DNA of 37,002 nt from an uncultured Lachnospiraceae bacterium (GTDB lineage: Bacteria > Bacillota > Clostridia > Lachnospirales > Lachnospiraceae): the NCBI GenBank assembly GCA_905197485.1, contig CAJJYZ010000024.1:1-37002 (forward strand). Direction: 5' to 3'. The notes below the pieces were generated by a model. The model worked only from the letters and a program-made list of their open reading frames with translations. It did not search any database and was not told where the DNA came from. Of the stretch, positions 7,755 through 15,760 are shown piece after piece; the stretch's first letter is position 1, and every line of letters begins with the position of its first letter. The translations under genes and the position numbers were made by a program.

Positions 7755-8872
7755 TGGAATACTATTTTCAAACAAAAAAACTGACTGTCGGGTATGACCA
7801 TGTTCCGTTAATCCGGGAGATTGAAGTGAAATTAGAGCAGGGGAAAATCCTGACGCTCATCGGTCCGAATGGAGCAGGGAAATCTACAATTCTAAAGAGT
7901 ATTGCAAGACAATTAGAGTTGGTGGGAGGAACCGTGTTTCTTGGGAAAGCGTCATTGGAACAGATGAGTGGAAGCGAGCTTTCTAAAAAAATGGCGGTTG
8001 TATTTACAGAGAAGCTCCGAACGGAACTTATGACTTGTGAAGACGTGGTGGCGACAGGGCGATATCCTTATACCGGACATTTTGGAATCCTGCGGGAGGA
8101 AGACCGAAAGAAAGTGGAGGAAGCCATTCAACTGGTACAGATGGGAGAATTCCGGAATCAGGACTTCACAAGAATCAGCGACGGTCAACGTCAGCGGGTA
8201 ATGCTTGCGCGTGCCATCTGTCAGGAACCGGAAATCATATTGATGGATGAACCGACTTCGTTTCTTGATGTGAAATATAAGTTGGAATTTTTGTCTGTTT
8301 TGCAGAATTTACAGAGAAAAAAACAATTGACGGTGATTATGTCCCTTCATGAATTGGAGCTTGCACAGCGTGTTTCGGATCAGATTTTATGTGTGAAAGG
8401 CGCATATGTAGAGCGATACGGAACGCCGGAAGAGATATTTCAACCGGGGTATATTCAATCATTGTTTGAGATAAAAACAGGAAGCTTTGATGAAGAGAAT
8501 GGAAGCATGGAGCTTGCAAAGCCGGAGGGGAAACCGGAAGTATTCGTGATTGGAGGAGGAGGAAGCGGTCGGGGAGTTTACCGAAGACTGCAGCGTGAAC
8601 AGATTCCGTTTTTAGCGGGCATTCTCTATGAGCAGGATGTGGAATACCCGGTTGCCCAGGCGCTGGCGGTCGAGACGATTGTATCAAAGCCGTTTGAGCC
8701 GATTTCAGAGCAGGTTTTTGAATATGCGAAAGAACGGTTAAAGATGTGCAGGAAAGTGATTTGCTGCAGGAACCGGTTTGGTACATTGGAAGAAAAGAAT
8801 GAACAGCTTCTTTCTTATGCGAAAGAGCAAGGGAAAGAAATTGTGATGGAGGGTGAAAAATGGCAAAGGTAA
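7754..8872 (+). CDS. ABC transporter ATPase with C-terminal Rossmann-like extension
   Basis: A 372-residue protein. Residues 1-250 are a standard FecE/BtuD-like ATPase: Walker A GPNGAGKST (37-45), signature ISDGQRQ (141-147, a variant of LSGGQ), Walker B IILMDEP near 161-167, and the switch histidine in MSLHE. The remaining ~115 residues form a second domain with a glycine-rich VFVIGGGGSGRGVYRRL start, like a nucleotide-binding Rossmann motif, followed by ILYEQDVEYPVAQALA. The usual partners of BtuC-type permeases lack it. The ATG at 7754 is chosen over an in-frame upstream start at 7715 because it gives TAATG coupling with the permease and the correct family N-terminus, with GGAGA upstream. 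It overlaps cbiP by 13 bases. Confidence 0.88.
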   Translation: MEYYFQTKKLTVGYDHVPLIREIEVKLEQGKILTLIGPNGAGKSTILKSIARQLELVGGTVFLGKASLEQMSGSELSKKMAVVFTEKLRTELMTCEDVVATGRYPYTGHFGILREEDRKKVEEAIQLVQMGEFRNQDFTRISDGQRQRVMLARAICQEPEIILMDEPTSFLDVKYKLEFLSVLQNLQRKKQLTVIMSLHELELAQRVSDQILCVKGAYVERYGTPEEIFQPGYIQSLFEIKTGSFDEENGSMELAKPEGKPEVFVIGGGGSGRGVYRRLQREQIPFLAGILYEQDVEYPVAQALAVETIVSKPFEPISEQVFEYAKERLKMCRKVICCRNRFGTLEEKNEQLLSYAKEQGKEIVMEGEKWQR

Positions 8873-10392
8873 TCATGATTCAGGGGACCATGTCCAATGC
8901 AGGGAAAAGTCTTCTTGTGGCAGGGCTTTGTAGAATTTTTAAGCAGGATGGCTATCGGGTCGCACCATTCAAATCCCAGAATATGGCGCTCAATTCCTTT
9001 ATTACAGAAGAAGGACTTGAGATGGGACGAGCTCAGGTGATGCAGGCAGAGGCTGCAGGAATTAAGCCGAGGGTCTGTATGAACCCGATTCTTCTAAAGC
9101 CGACGAATCATACAGGCTCTCAGGTAATTGTTCACGGAGAGGTACTTGGGAACATGAGTGCAAGGGATTACTTTGCTTATAAAAAACAATTGATACCTGA
9201 GATTCTGGAAGCGTTTCGAACATTGGAAACGTATGCGGATATCATTGTGATTGAAGGAGCAGGGAGTCCTGCGGAAATCAATCTTCGGGAAAACGATATT
9301 GTGAATATGGGACTTGCTGAGCTTGTGGATGCGCCTGTCCTACTAGTGGGAGATATTGACAGGGGAGGAGTGTTTGCACAGCTTTTAGGTACACTTCTCC
9401 TTCTGACAGAGGAAGAGAATCAGAGAGTGAAAGGGCTTCTTATCAATAAATTCCGGGGAGATGTCTCTCTTTTGAAATCCGGAATCCAAATGTTAGAAGA
9501 AAAAGGAGGAGTTCCGGTAGCTGGTGTGATTCCCTATATGGAGCTTGACTTGGAGGATGAGGATAGTTTGACAGAACGCTTCGAAAAAAAGCAAGTCGGA
9601 GAAATCGATATTGCAGTTATTCAGTATCCGAGAATTTCAAATTTTACGGATTTGAATCCATTGGAGCAGAGAAAAGAAGTGTCTGTACGCTATGTTTCAT
9701 CCGTCAGGGAACTGGGAAATCCAGACTTTATTATTTTACCTGGAAGTAAAAATACCATGGGAGATTTGAAATGGCTCCGTCAGAGTGGATTGGAGGCGGC
9801 AATCAAAAAAAGAGTGGGAGAAATACCGATTTTCGGAATTTGCGGTGGATATCAGATGCTCGGAACAGAGATTTCTGACCCGATGGCAGTAGAAGAAGGA
9901 GGAAACTTACGGGGGATGGAACTGCTTCCAGTTTGCACAGAACTTGCAGAGGAGAAGGTACGCAAGCAGGTTAGCGGACGGCTTCCGGAACTTTCCGGTA
10001 TCTTTTCATCTCTTTCCGGTCTTTCTTATACAGGCTATGAGATTCATATGGGAAGAACGACGAAAGAGGGAGAAGGAGTCAAAGATGTGATTCTTCATGA
10101 AAGTCCTGAGATTTACGGAACGTATGTACATGGAATCTTTGATAAAGGAGAAATTGCAGATGGTATTGTGAATGCGTTAGCCGAGAAAAAAGGAATCGAA
10201 CTTCTCAAAGGAATCGCGCAGGATTATGAAAAGATAAAAGAGCAGCAGTACGATAAATTGGCAGATACATTGAGAAAAAGCCTGAATATGGAGGAAATTT
10301 ATGGAATGCTTAGAGAAGCCAATCTGGCAGAATCTGACGGAAGAACAACTGAAAATGCTCGTAGTTCGGAAACCGGAACAGAAGGTGTATGA
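8860..10392 (+). CDS. cbiP: Cobyric acid synthase (adenosylcobyrinate amidotransferase)
   Basis: A 510-residue CbiP/CobQ. It uses glutamine and ATP to amidate the b, d, e and g side chains of adenosylcobyrinic acid a,c-diamide. The N-terminal DTB-synthetase-like ATPase domain begins with MIQGTMSNAGKSLLVAG (P-loop-like, residues about 6-21) and KSQNMALNS. The C-terminal class I glutaminase domain has nucleophile Cys328 in FGICGGYQMLG and the catalytic histidine near 424 in YVHGIF. The reading frame extends about 30 residues past the usual end and overlaps cobT by 92 bases. It is the first biosynthetic gene after the transporter and overlaps the ATPase gene by 13 bases, suggesting translational coupling. 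Confidence 0.96.
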   Translation: MAKVIMIQGTMSNAGKSLLVAGLCRIFKQDGYRVAPFKSQNMALNSFITEEGLEMGRAQVMQAEAAGIKPRVCMNPILLKPTNHTGSQVIVHGEVLGNMSARDYFAYKKQLIPEILEAFRTLETYADIIVIEGAGSPAEINLRENDIVNMGLAELVDAPVLLVGDIDRGGVFAQLLGTLLLLTEEENQRVKGLLINKFRGDVSLLKSGIQMLEEKGGVPVAGVIPYMELDLEDEDSLTERFEKKQVGEIDIAVIQYPRISNFTDLNPLEQRKEVSVRYVSSVRELGNPDFIILPGSKNTMGDLKWLRQSGLEAAIKKRVGEIPIFGICGGYQMLGTEISDPMAVEEGGNLRGMELLPVCTELAEEKVRKQVSGRLPELSGIFSSLSGLSYTGYEIHMGRTTKEGEGVKDVILHESPEIYGTYVHGIFDKGEIADGIVNALAEKKGIELLKGIAQDYEKIKEQQYDKLADTLRKSLNMEEIYGMLREANLAESDGRTTENARSSETGTEGV

Positions 10393-11398
10393 GCAGATTC
10401 GTCTTATCTGGGACAAGGTGGCAAAACCGATTGACGGTCTGGGAAGGTTTGAAAAGATAACGGCAAGGATTGGAGCAATACAAGAGAAGGAAGACATAGA
10501 TATTTCCAGAAGAGCAATTTTAATTTTCTGTGCGGATAACGGAATTGTGGAAGAAGGAATCAGCCAGTCCGGGCAGGAAGTGACATTGGCGGTTATGAAA
10601 AATATGGGGAAAGAACAGTCTTCTGTAGGAAAGATGGCAAGATTTGCCAATATTGATACGATACCTGTTGATATCGGAGTCAATACAGGGGAAATCGCAG
10701 AAGGAGTTATCGGGCGAAAGATACGGAAGGGGACGAGGAATTTCCGGAAGGAAGCGGCGATGACGAAAGAGGAAACGCTTCAGGCAATTGCGACTGGCAT
10801 GGAGTTGGTGCAGCGGTGTAAGGAGAACGGGTATCAACTACTTGGTATTGGAGAAATGGGGATTGGCAATACGACGACAAGCAGTGCGATGGCAGCAGCG
10901 CTTCTATCCTGCCCGGCTCAAGAAGTGACTGGGCGGGGAGCTGGGTTGACAGACGAGAAATTACAGCATAAGAAGGCAATCATTCAGGAAGCTATTTATC
11001 GATATGAGTTGTATGGAGCAGAGCCATTGACGATTCTCCGGTCAGTTGGCGGTTTCGATATTGCAGGAATGCTGGGAGTCTGCATAGGAGGAGCACTCTA
11101 TCATGTTCCGATTGTGCTGGATGGAATCATCAGTCTGACGGCTGCTTTGGCAGCAGAAAAGCTGGTGCCCGGAACGAAAGATTACTTGATTGCTTCTCAT
11201 AGAGGAAAAGAACCGGCAGTAAAAAAATTATTGAATGCCCTTCAATTGGAAGCGGTGATAGAAGGAGAACTCGGATTAGGAGAGGGAACAGGGGCGGCAA
11301 TGATGATGTCCCTTTTGGATATGGTGCTTTGCGTATATGCGAAAGGAAGTACATTTTCGGAAATGAAGCTGGAGCAATATGAAAGGATTTCATCATGA
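10301..11398 (+). CDS. cobT: Nicotinate-nucleotide:dimethylbenzimidazole phosphoribosyltransferase
   Basis: A 365-residue CobT. It transfers phosphoribose from nicotinate mononucleotide to the lower-ligand base, making alpha-ribazole phosphate. Family blocks include WDKVAKPIDGLGRFE near residues 36-50, IFCADNGIVEEG, a GIGEMGIGNTTTSSAMAAALL block, and the catalytic glutamate Glu328 in LGLGEGTGA. The start at 10301 has a perfect GGAGG site 7 bases upstream, although it lies inside cbiP; an in-frame ATG at 10355 would shorten the overlap to 38 bases. Conserved homology begins after about residue 30, so the overlap lies in the variable tails of both proteins. It is coupled to cobU by ATGA. Confidence 0.95.
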   Translation: MECLEKPIWQNLTEEQLKMLVVRKPEQKVYEQIRLIWDKVAKPIDGLGRFEKITARIGAIQEKEDIDISRRAILIFCADNGIVEEGISQSGQEVTLAVMKNMGKEQSSVGKMARFANIDTIPVDIGVNTGEIAEGVIGRKIRKGTRNFRKEAAMTKEETLQAIATGMELVQRCKENGYQLLGIGEMGIGNTTTSSAMAAALLSCPAQEVTGRGAGLTDEKLQHKKAIIQEAIYRYELYGAEPLTILRSVGGFDIAGMLGVCIGGALYHVPIVLDGIISLTAALAAEKLVPGTKDYLIASHRGKEPAVKKLLNALQLEAVIEGELGLGEGTGAAMMMSLLDMVLCVYAKGSTFSEMKLEQYERISS

Positions 11399-11934
11399 GG
11401 ATGACAATGATTGTTGGAGGGAGTGGAAGCGGGAAATCTGCGTATGCAGAAGCATATGTGATGCGCCACTCGGAGGAAAACGCGCGATATTATCTTGCAA
11501 CGATGCAGGTGTATGGTGAAGAAGGCAGAAAAAAAGTGGAACGACATCGGAAGATGAGAGCCGGGAAAGGATTCCAGACGATAGAGCAGCCGAGAAATCT
11601 TTCGGATGCGGTGGGCAAGATTCCATCGGATGGGGTTGTTTTGTTGGAATGTCTCTCTAATCTAGTGGCAAATGAGATGTTTTTGGAAACTGGGATACGA
11701 AATATGAAAGAAGTAACAGAAACGGTGCTGCAAGGTATGGAGATACTGGAAAAAGAAACGGCACACTTGATTGTTGTGACGAATGATGTGTTTGAAGACG
11801 GGATTTTTTATGAAAGAGGGACGATGGAATATCTGCAGTGTATGGGTGAGATTCACATCGAACTGGCGGAAAAAGCGGATACCGTTGTGGAAGTAGTTGC
11901 GGGAATTCCGTTTTTCTGGAAAGGAAGTGATTGA
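11395..11934 (+). CDS. cobU: CobU-type adenosylcobinamide kinase/guanylyltransferase (divergent C-terminal half)
   Basis: A 179-residue protein of near-standard CobU length. The P-loop GGSGSGKS is at residues 8-15. The guanylylation-site region appears as VERHRKMR near 44-51, with the histidine expected to carry GMP. LLECLSNLVANEMF matches the conserved ECxxxxxxN block. CobU phosphorylates adenosylcobinamide and converts the product to GDP-cobinamide. Unlike typical CobU, the VTNEVGxGIVP motif is replaced by VTNDVFEDGIFYERG, and the following RxFRDxxGxxNQ block is gone. A short paralog downstream (12740-13123) keeps exactly that block, so the two may share the function. It overlaps cobT by 4 bases, with a 3-base gap to cobS. 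Confidence 0.87.
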   Translation: MRMTMIVGGSGSGKSAYAEAYVMRHSEENARYYLATMQVYGEEGRKKVERHRKMRAGKGFQTIEQPRNLSDAVGKIPSDGVVLLECLSNLVANEMFLETGIRNMKEVTETVLQGMEILEKETAHLIVVTNDVFEDGIFYERGTMEYLQCMGEIHIELAEKADTVVEVVAGIPFFWKGSD

Positions 11935-11937
11935 TAG

Positions 11938-12708
11938 GTGACGATATTAAAATCTATTGCGATTGCATGCGCACTTTATTCTAAGATTCCGATGCCGCAG
12001 TTTCCATGGGAGAAAAAAGAAATGCAGTACATGTTGATTTTTTTCCCGTGGATTGGCGCAGTCATCGGAGGATGTCTGTATGTCTGGTTTTACATATGTG
12101 AGACATTTTCAATTGGAACATTTTGTTACACGGTAATCGGGACAGCGATTCCGCTTCTTGTTACGGGAGGATTTCATATGGACGGCTTCTTGGACACGAT
12201 GGATGCATTGCATTCCTATCAGGGCAAGGAGCGAAAACTGGAGATTCTAAAAGATTCTCATATCGGAGCGTTTGCCGTCATCATGGCAGGTGTTTATGGA
12301 CTTTGTTATATGGGAGCCTTTTCAGAGATTCAAAAGAAAGAAACACTTCTAATTATATGTGGGGGATTTTTTCTCGCGCGAGCTTTCAGCGGTATTTCGG
12401 TTGTGACATTTCAAACTGCAAAACGAGATGGGATGTTGAGTCTGTTTGCAGGACAGGCAAAAAAGGAAATGGTGAGAATCGCATTGATTATACAAAGTGT
12501 ATTATGTGCCGCCTGGATGATTTGGCAGAACCCGGTACCCGGCATTGCGGTTGTGATATCTGCGTGGGTTACATTTTTCTACTATCGTTGGAAAACAAAG
12601 AAAGAATTTGGTGGGATTACTGGGGATACGGCAGGGTATTTTGTATTACTCTGCGAGGCTGTCATGATTGGCGTGGCAGCAGTGATGGAAAATATGTTGC
12701 CTATGTAA
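11938..12708 (+). CDS. cobS: Adenosylcobinamide-GDP ribazoletransferase (cobalamin synthase)
   Basis: A 256-residue integral membrane enzyme. It joins adenosylcobinamide-GDP to alpha-ribazole (or its phosphate), the last assembly step. The diagnostic motif GGFHMDGFLDTMDALHS lies near residues 77-93, followed by KLEILKDSHIGAFAV; these are the Mg-binding acidic residues of the family. About six hydrophobic segments follow. The start is GTG at 11938, 3 bases after the cobU stop, with a GGAAAGGAAG purine tract upstream; the N-terminal IAIACALYSKIPMP matches the family's usual beginning. A 31-base gap follows before the short CobU-like gene. Confidence 0.94.
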   Translation: MTILKSIAIACALYSKIPMPQFPWEKKEMQYMLIFFPWIGAVIGGCLYVWFYICETFSIGTFCYTVIGTAIPLLVTGGFHMDGFLDTMDALHSYQGKERKLEILKDSHIGAFAVIMAGVYGLCYMGAFSEIQKKETLLIICGGFFLARAFSGISVVTFQTAKRDGMLSLFAGQAKKEMVRIALIIQSVLCAAWMIWQNPVPGIAVVISAWVTFFYYRWKTKKEFGGITGDTAGYFVLLCEAVMIGVAAVMENMLPM

Positions 12709-12739
12709 GAAGAGAGCGGATGAGGAGAAGAGAAACGAT

Positions 12740-13123
12740 ATGAAATTAGTGATTGGCGGATACGCACAAGGAAAGCTGCGGGCAGTATGCAGAGAATATG
12801 AAGGGAAGAGAATCGTTGTCTGGGATGGAGAACTTCGGGAAGAAACGTATGCAGAGGATACGATTCTGATATGGAATCATTTTCATTTGTGGGTGAAGAA
12901 TCATCTGCAAGAAAGGGAATCATTGGAAATACAATTGGAAAAATTCCTGGAAAATCATCCGCAAAGTATCATTATCAGTGATGAAATCGGCAATGGAATC
13001 GTGCCGGTTTCCTATGAGGAACGGGAATATCGGGAATCTACAGGAAGGCTTCTTGTTAAGCTGGCAGAGCGTGCTGAGGAGGTGGAGCGGATATTATGCG
13101 GACTTCGTCAGAGAATCAAATAA
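12740..13123 (+). CDS. Short CobU-like protein with degenerate P-loop
   Basis: A 127-residue protein, about 50 residues shorter than CobU. The N-terminus MKLVIGGYAQGKLRA has the position and pattern of the CobU P-loop, but the final Ser/Thr of GxxxxGKS/T is Leu. The region holding the guanylylated histidine is missing. NHFHLWVKN takes the place of the ECxxxxxxN block. IISDEIGNGIVPVSYEEREYRESTGRL near residues 77-103 matches the conserved VTNEVGxGIVP...RxFRDxxGR region of real CobU, which the longer CobU at 11395 has lost. It may be a partner subunit of the longer protein, a regulator, or a decaying paralog. There is no frameshift or stop, so it looks maintained. It overlaps cobC by 28 bases. 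Confidence 0.75.
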   Translation: MKLVIGGYAQGKLRAVCREYEGKRIVVWDGELREETYAEDTILIWNHFHLWVKNHLQERESLEIQLEKFLENHPQSIIISDEIGNGIVPVSYEEREYRESTGRLLVKLAERAEEVERILCGLRQRIK

Positions 13124-13746
13124 CGATTGTACTTTTGAGGCATGGAAAGACAAAAGGAAACGAAGAGCACCGTTATATCGGACGGACAGATGAACCTCTT
13201 TCCGAATATGGAATCAGAGAACTTCTGCGGCAAAAGAAAGCGGGGGGAATCCCGAACGTCGATTGTTTGTACGAGAGTCCGATGCAAAGGTGTCGTATGA
13301 CGGGGAATCTTCTCTATCCGGAGATGATTCCGGTGATTGTTCCGGAATTTGCCGAGATTGATTTTGGAGCGTTTGAAGGGAAGAATTATGAGGAACTGCG
13401 GGAAAATACTTCTTACCAGAGATGGTTAGAAAGCGGTGGAACCATTGCATTTCCAGAAGGAGAGAGCCGGGAGGAGTTTATCATGCGCCAAGTCCGGGGA
13501 TTCGAGAAAGTCTGGAATCACATTTGTGAGAGAGCATGGGAAGAAGGAACGAAGCGTATAGGAATCATCGCGCATGGAGGTACGATTATGGCGCTTTTGA
13601 GTTACTATCTTGGAGGAGAGTATTTTTCCTATCAAAGTGAAAACGGAACCGGATATATTGGTAAAGTGTATGGAAAGAAAGACAATCCCCAGTTTTTTGA
13701 TGTCAGAAAAATAAAAAAAACAAACAATGAGGAGAAAACAGAATGA
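13096..13746 (+). CDS. cobC: Alpha-ribazole-5'-phosphate phosphatase (histidine phosphatase family)
   Basis: A 216-residue phosphoglycerate-mutase-like histidine phosphatase. The catalytic histidine is His16 in LLRHGKT, followed by GNEEHRYIGRTDEPLS. EIDFGAFEGKNYEEL and the second histidine in IIAHGGTIMALLSYY complete the family pattern. In this context it removes the 5'-phosphate from alpha-ribazole phosphate or from adenosylcobalamin phosphate. The ATG at 13096 has a GGAGGTGGAG tract upstream and lies inside the preceding gene. It is coupled to cbiB by a 4-base overlap. Histidine phosphatases are hard to assign by sequence alone; the operon position makes CobC the best call. Confidence 0.9.
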   Translation: MRTSSENQITIVLLRHGKTKGNEEHRYIGRTDEPLSEYGIRELLRQKKAGGIPNVDCLYESPMQRCRMTGNLLYPEMIPVIVPEFAEIDFGAFEGKNYEELRENTSYQRWLESGGTIAFPEGESREEFIMRQVRGFEKVWNHICERAWEEGTKRIGIIAHGGTIMALLSYYLGGEYFSYQSENGTGYIGKVYGKKDNPQFFDVRKIKKTNNEEKTE

Positions 13747-14717
13747 TACGATATCATATGGCAGCCTTTTTGGTAGGTTTTTTATTGGATCAGTGTATTG
13801 GAGATCCACATGGATTTCCGCATCCGATTCGATGGATTGGGCTGTGGATTCAAAAGGCAGAACAGTGGCTTTATCCAAACGATGAGAAACGAAAAGAAAG
13901 AAAAGAACTTTGGGCAGGAGTCGGTCTTGTGATTCTGGTGCTCGGGGGGACTATCTTGCTGACGGGAATGATTCTTTATGGAAGTTATAGATTGCATCCA
14001 TATGTTGGCGTGGCAGTAGAGTCGGTGATGACATATTACATTCTTGCAGTCAAATGTCTAAAAGAAGAAAGTATGCGTGTTTATGACTGTCTGAAGCATG
14101 GAACTCTCCCGGAAGCAAGAAAAGCAGTATCCATGATTGTAGGAAGAGATACCGAATGCCTGACAGAAATCGGGGTTGCGAAAGCAGCAATTGAAACGGT
14201 GGCAGAAAATGCATCCGATGGAGTGATTGCACCGCTTCTATATACTGCAATCGGAGGTCCGGTACTTGGATTCTTCTATAAAGCAGCCAATACGATGGAT
14301 TCTATGATCGGATATAAAAATGACAGATATCTATATTTTGGAAGGGCAGCCGCTAAATTTGATGACGTTTTGAACTATATCCCGTCGAGAGTGAGCGCAT
14401 GGCTTATGATTGCATCCGCTTTTCTAAACCGTGGAGATATTTCCGGGACAAGAGCTATCCGGATCTATCGGAGAGACCGGAGGAAGCATGCCAGTCCCAA
14501 TGCAGCGCAAACAGAAGCAGCCTGCGCAGGGGCTCTTGGAATACAACTTGCGGGGAATGCCGTTTATTTTGGGAAAGAAGTGGAGAAACCATTCCTTGGT
14601 GATGCAATCCGGGATGTGGAGTACGAAGATATCAGACGTGCCAATCGGCTGATGTATCAAATGGCATTTTTATGTGAGCTGATTTGTCTTTTGGTGATGT
14701 GGAGTTTATCGAGGTGA
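13743..14717 (+). CDS. cbiB: Adenosylcobinamide-phosphate synthase
   Basis: A 324-residue membrane protein of the CbiB/CobD(Pseudomonas) family. It attaches aminopropanol phosphate (made by the threonine-phosphate decarboxylase encoded next) to adenosylcobyric acid. Family landmarks include FLLDQCIGDPHGFPHPIRWIG near residues 14-34, IVGRDTECLTEIGVAKAAIETVAENASDGVIAPL split across about 129-162, and AANTMDSMIGYKN with FGRAAAKFDDVLNYIPSR further on. Several membrane helices are visible at the N- and C-termini. The start overlaps the cobC stop by 4 bases and the stop is 11 bases before the cobD start. Confidence 0.95.
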   Translation: MIRYHMAAFLVGFLLDQCIGDPHGFPHPIRWIGLWIQKAEQWLYPNDEKRKERKELWAGVGLVILVLGGTILLTGMILYGSYRLHPYVGVAVESVMTYYILAVKCLKEESMRVYDCLKHGTLPEARKAVSMIVGRDTECLTEIGVAKAAIETVAENASDGVIAPLLYTAIGGPVLGFFYKAANTMDSMIGYKNDRYLYFGRAAAKFDDVLNYIPSRVSAWLMIASAFLNRGDISGTRAIRIYRRDRRKHASPNAAQTEAACAGALGIQLAGNAVYFGKEVEKPFLGDAIRDVEYEDIRRANRLMYQMAFLCELICLLVMWSLSR

Positions 14718-14728
14718 CAGGAGGAAAT

Positions 14729-15760
14729 ATGAAAGTGATACATGGAGGCGATATTTACCGGAACTCGGTGCAGATGGATTTTTCAGTGAATATGAATCCG
14801 CTTGGAGTTCCGAAGACGGTACAGGACGCGCTGCATCAGTCGGTAGATGTGGTAGATACTTACCCGGATATTCATGCGACAAAGTTGCGACAAGTCCTGT
14901 CGGCAAAGTTAGGAGTGCAGGAAGAGGAGATTCTATTTGGGAATGGGGCGTCTGAGCTTTTTCTTGCAATTGTACATGGAATAAAACCGAAAAAAATAGT
15001 CATTCCGATTCCTTCTTTTTATGGATATTTTCATGCGGCAGAAGCAGTAGACGCAGACGTTATCTGCTGTGGACAGACGAAGGAAGAATTGTGGGAAACT
15101 TTGATGAAAGAAGTGGACATGCTGTTTCTTGCGAATCCGAATAATCCGACAGGAAAAACGAGAACGGAAGACGAGATGCGGGAGATTCTGACGTATTGTA
15201 AGGAACGGGAGATTGTTGTGGTACTGGACGAATGTTTTGTGGAATTTTGTGAGGAGACGTTATCCATGTTGGAAGAACTTGACCGATATCCTAATCTGAT
15301 TCTTGTGCGGGCATTTACAAAATTTTACTCGATTCCGGGAGTACGACTGGGATATTTTCTTTGCAGTCACAGGAATCTGCGACAAAAGATTCAGAGGCAG
15401 CTTCCGGAGTGGAATCTTTCTGTGTTTGCACAGAAAGCGGGAATTGCCTGCGTGAAAGAACAAAAATTCGTAGAGGAAACGGCAAAATTTGTGAAGCAGG
15501 AACGGGAATATCTGATGGAAGGATTAGAAAAATTAGGCATCCGGACATTCCCGTCCCAGGCTAATTTTTTAATGTTCTACAGCGAATACCCATGGTATGA
15601 CTGGTTATTGGAGCATGAAATCTTAATCCGGGATTGTCAGAACTTTAAAGGATTGGAGCCGGGATATTATCGAATTGCAGTAAAATGCCGGGAAGAGAAT
15701 GAACGATTACTACAGGTGATGGGAGAGATATTATGGAAAGAAAAATCATCGAACAGTTAA
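14729..15760 (+). CDS. cobD: Threonine-phosphate decarboxylase (PLP-dependent, aminopropanol arm)
   Basis: A 343-residue fold-type I aminotransferase-like enzyme. It decarboxylates L-threonine O-3-phosphate to (R)-1-aminopropan-2-yl phosphate for CbiB. The N-terminal HGGDIYRNSVQMDFSVNMNPLG is typical of CobD, as are LFGNGASEL, FLANPNNPTGKT, VVLDECFVEF and RAFTKFYSIPGVRLGY, whose Lys is expected to bind PLP. An in-frame TTG start at 14684 would add 15 residues inside cbiB. ATG 14729 is chosen because GGAGG lies 4-9 bases upstream and the family starts at this point. It overlaps cbiC by 28 bases. The threonine kinase PduX/CblS is not in the window. Confidence 0.94.
   Translation: MKVIHGGDIYRNSVQMDFSVNMNPLGVPKTVQDALHQSVDVVDTYPDIHATKLRQVLSAKLGVQEEEILFGNGASELFLAIVHGIKPKKIVIPIPSFYGYFHAAEAVDADVICCGQTKEELWETLMKEVDMLFLANPNNPTGKTRTEDEMREILTYCKEREIVVVLDECFVEFCEETLSMLEELDRYPNLILVRAFTKFYSIPGVRLGYFLCSHRNLRQKIQRQLPEWNLSVFAQKAGIACVKEQKFVEETAKFVKQEREYLMEGLEKLGIRTFPSQANFLMFYSEYPWYDWLLEHEILIRDCQNFKGLEPGYYRIAVKCREENERLLQVMGEILWKEKSSNS

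Noticed and set aside
12740..13123. Short CobU-like gene as a frameshifted pseudogene
   Set aside because: The frame is intact with a ribosome-binding site, it is coupled to cobC, and its conserved blocks are in one frame. The missing middle is a deletion relative to CobU rather than a disruption, so it is listed as a coding gene.
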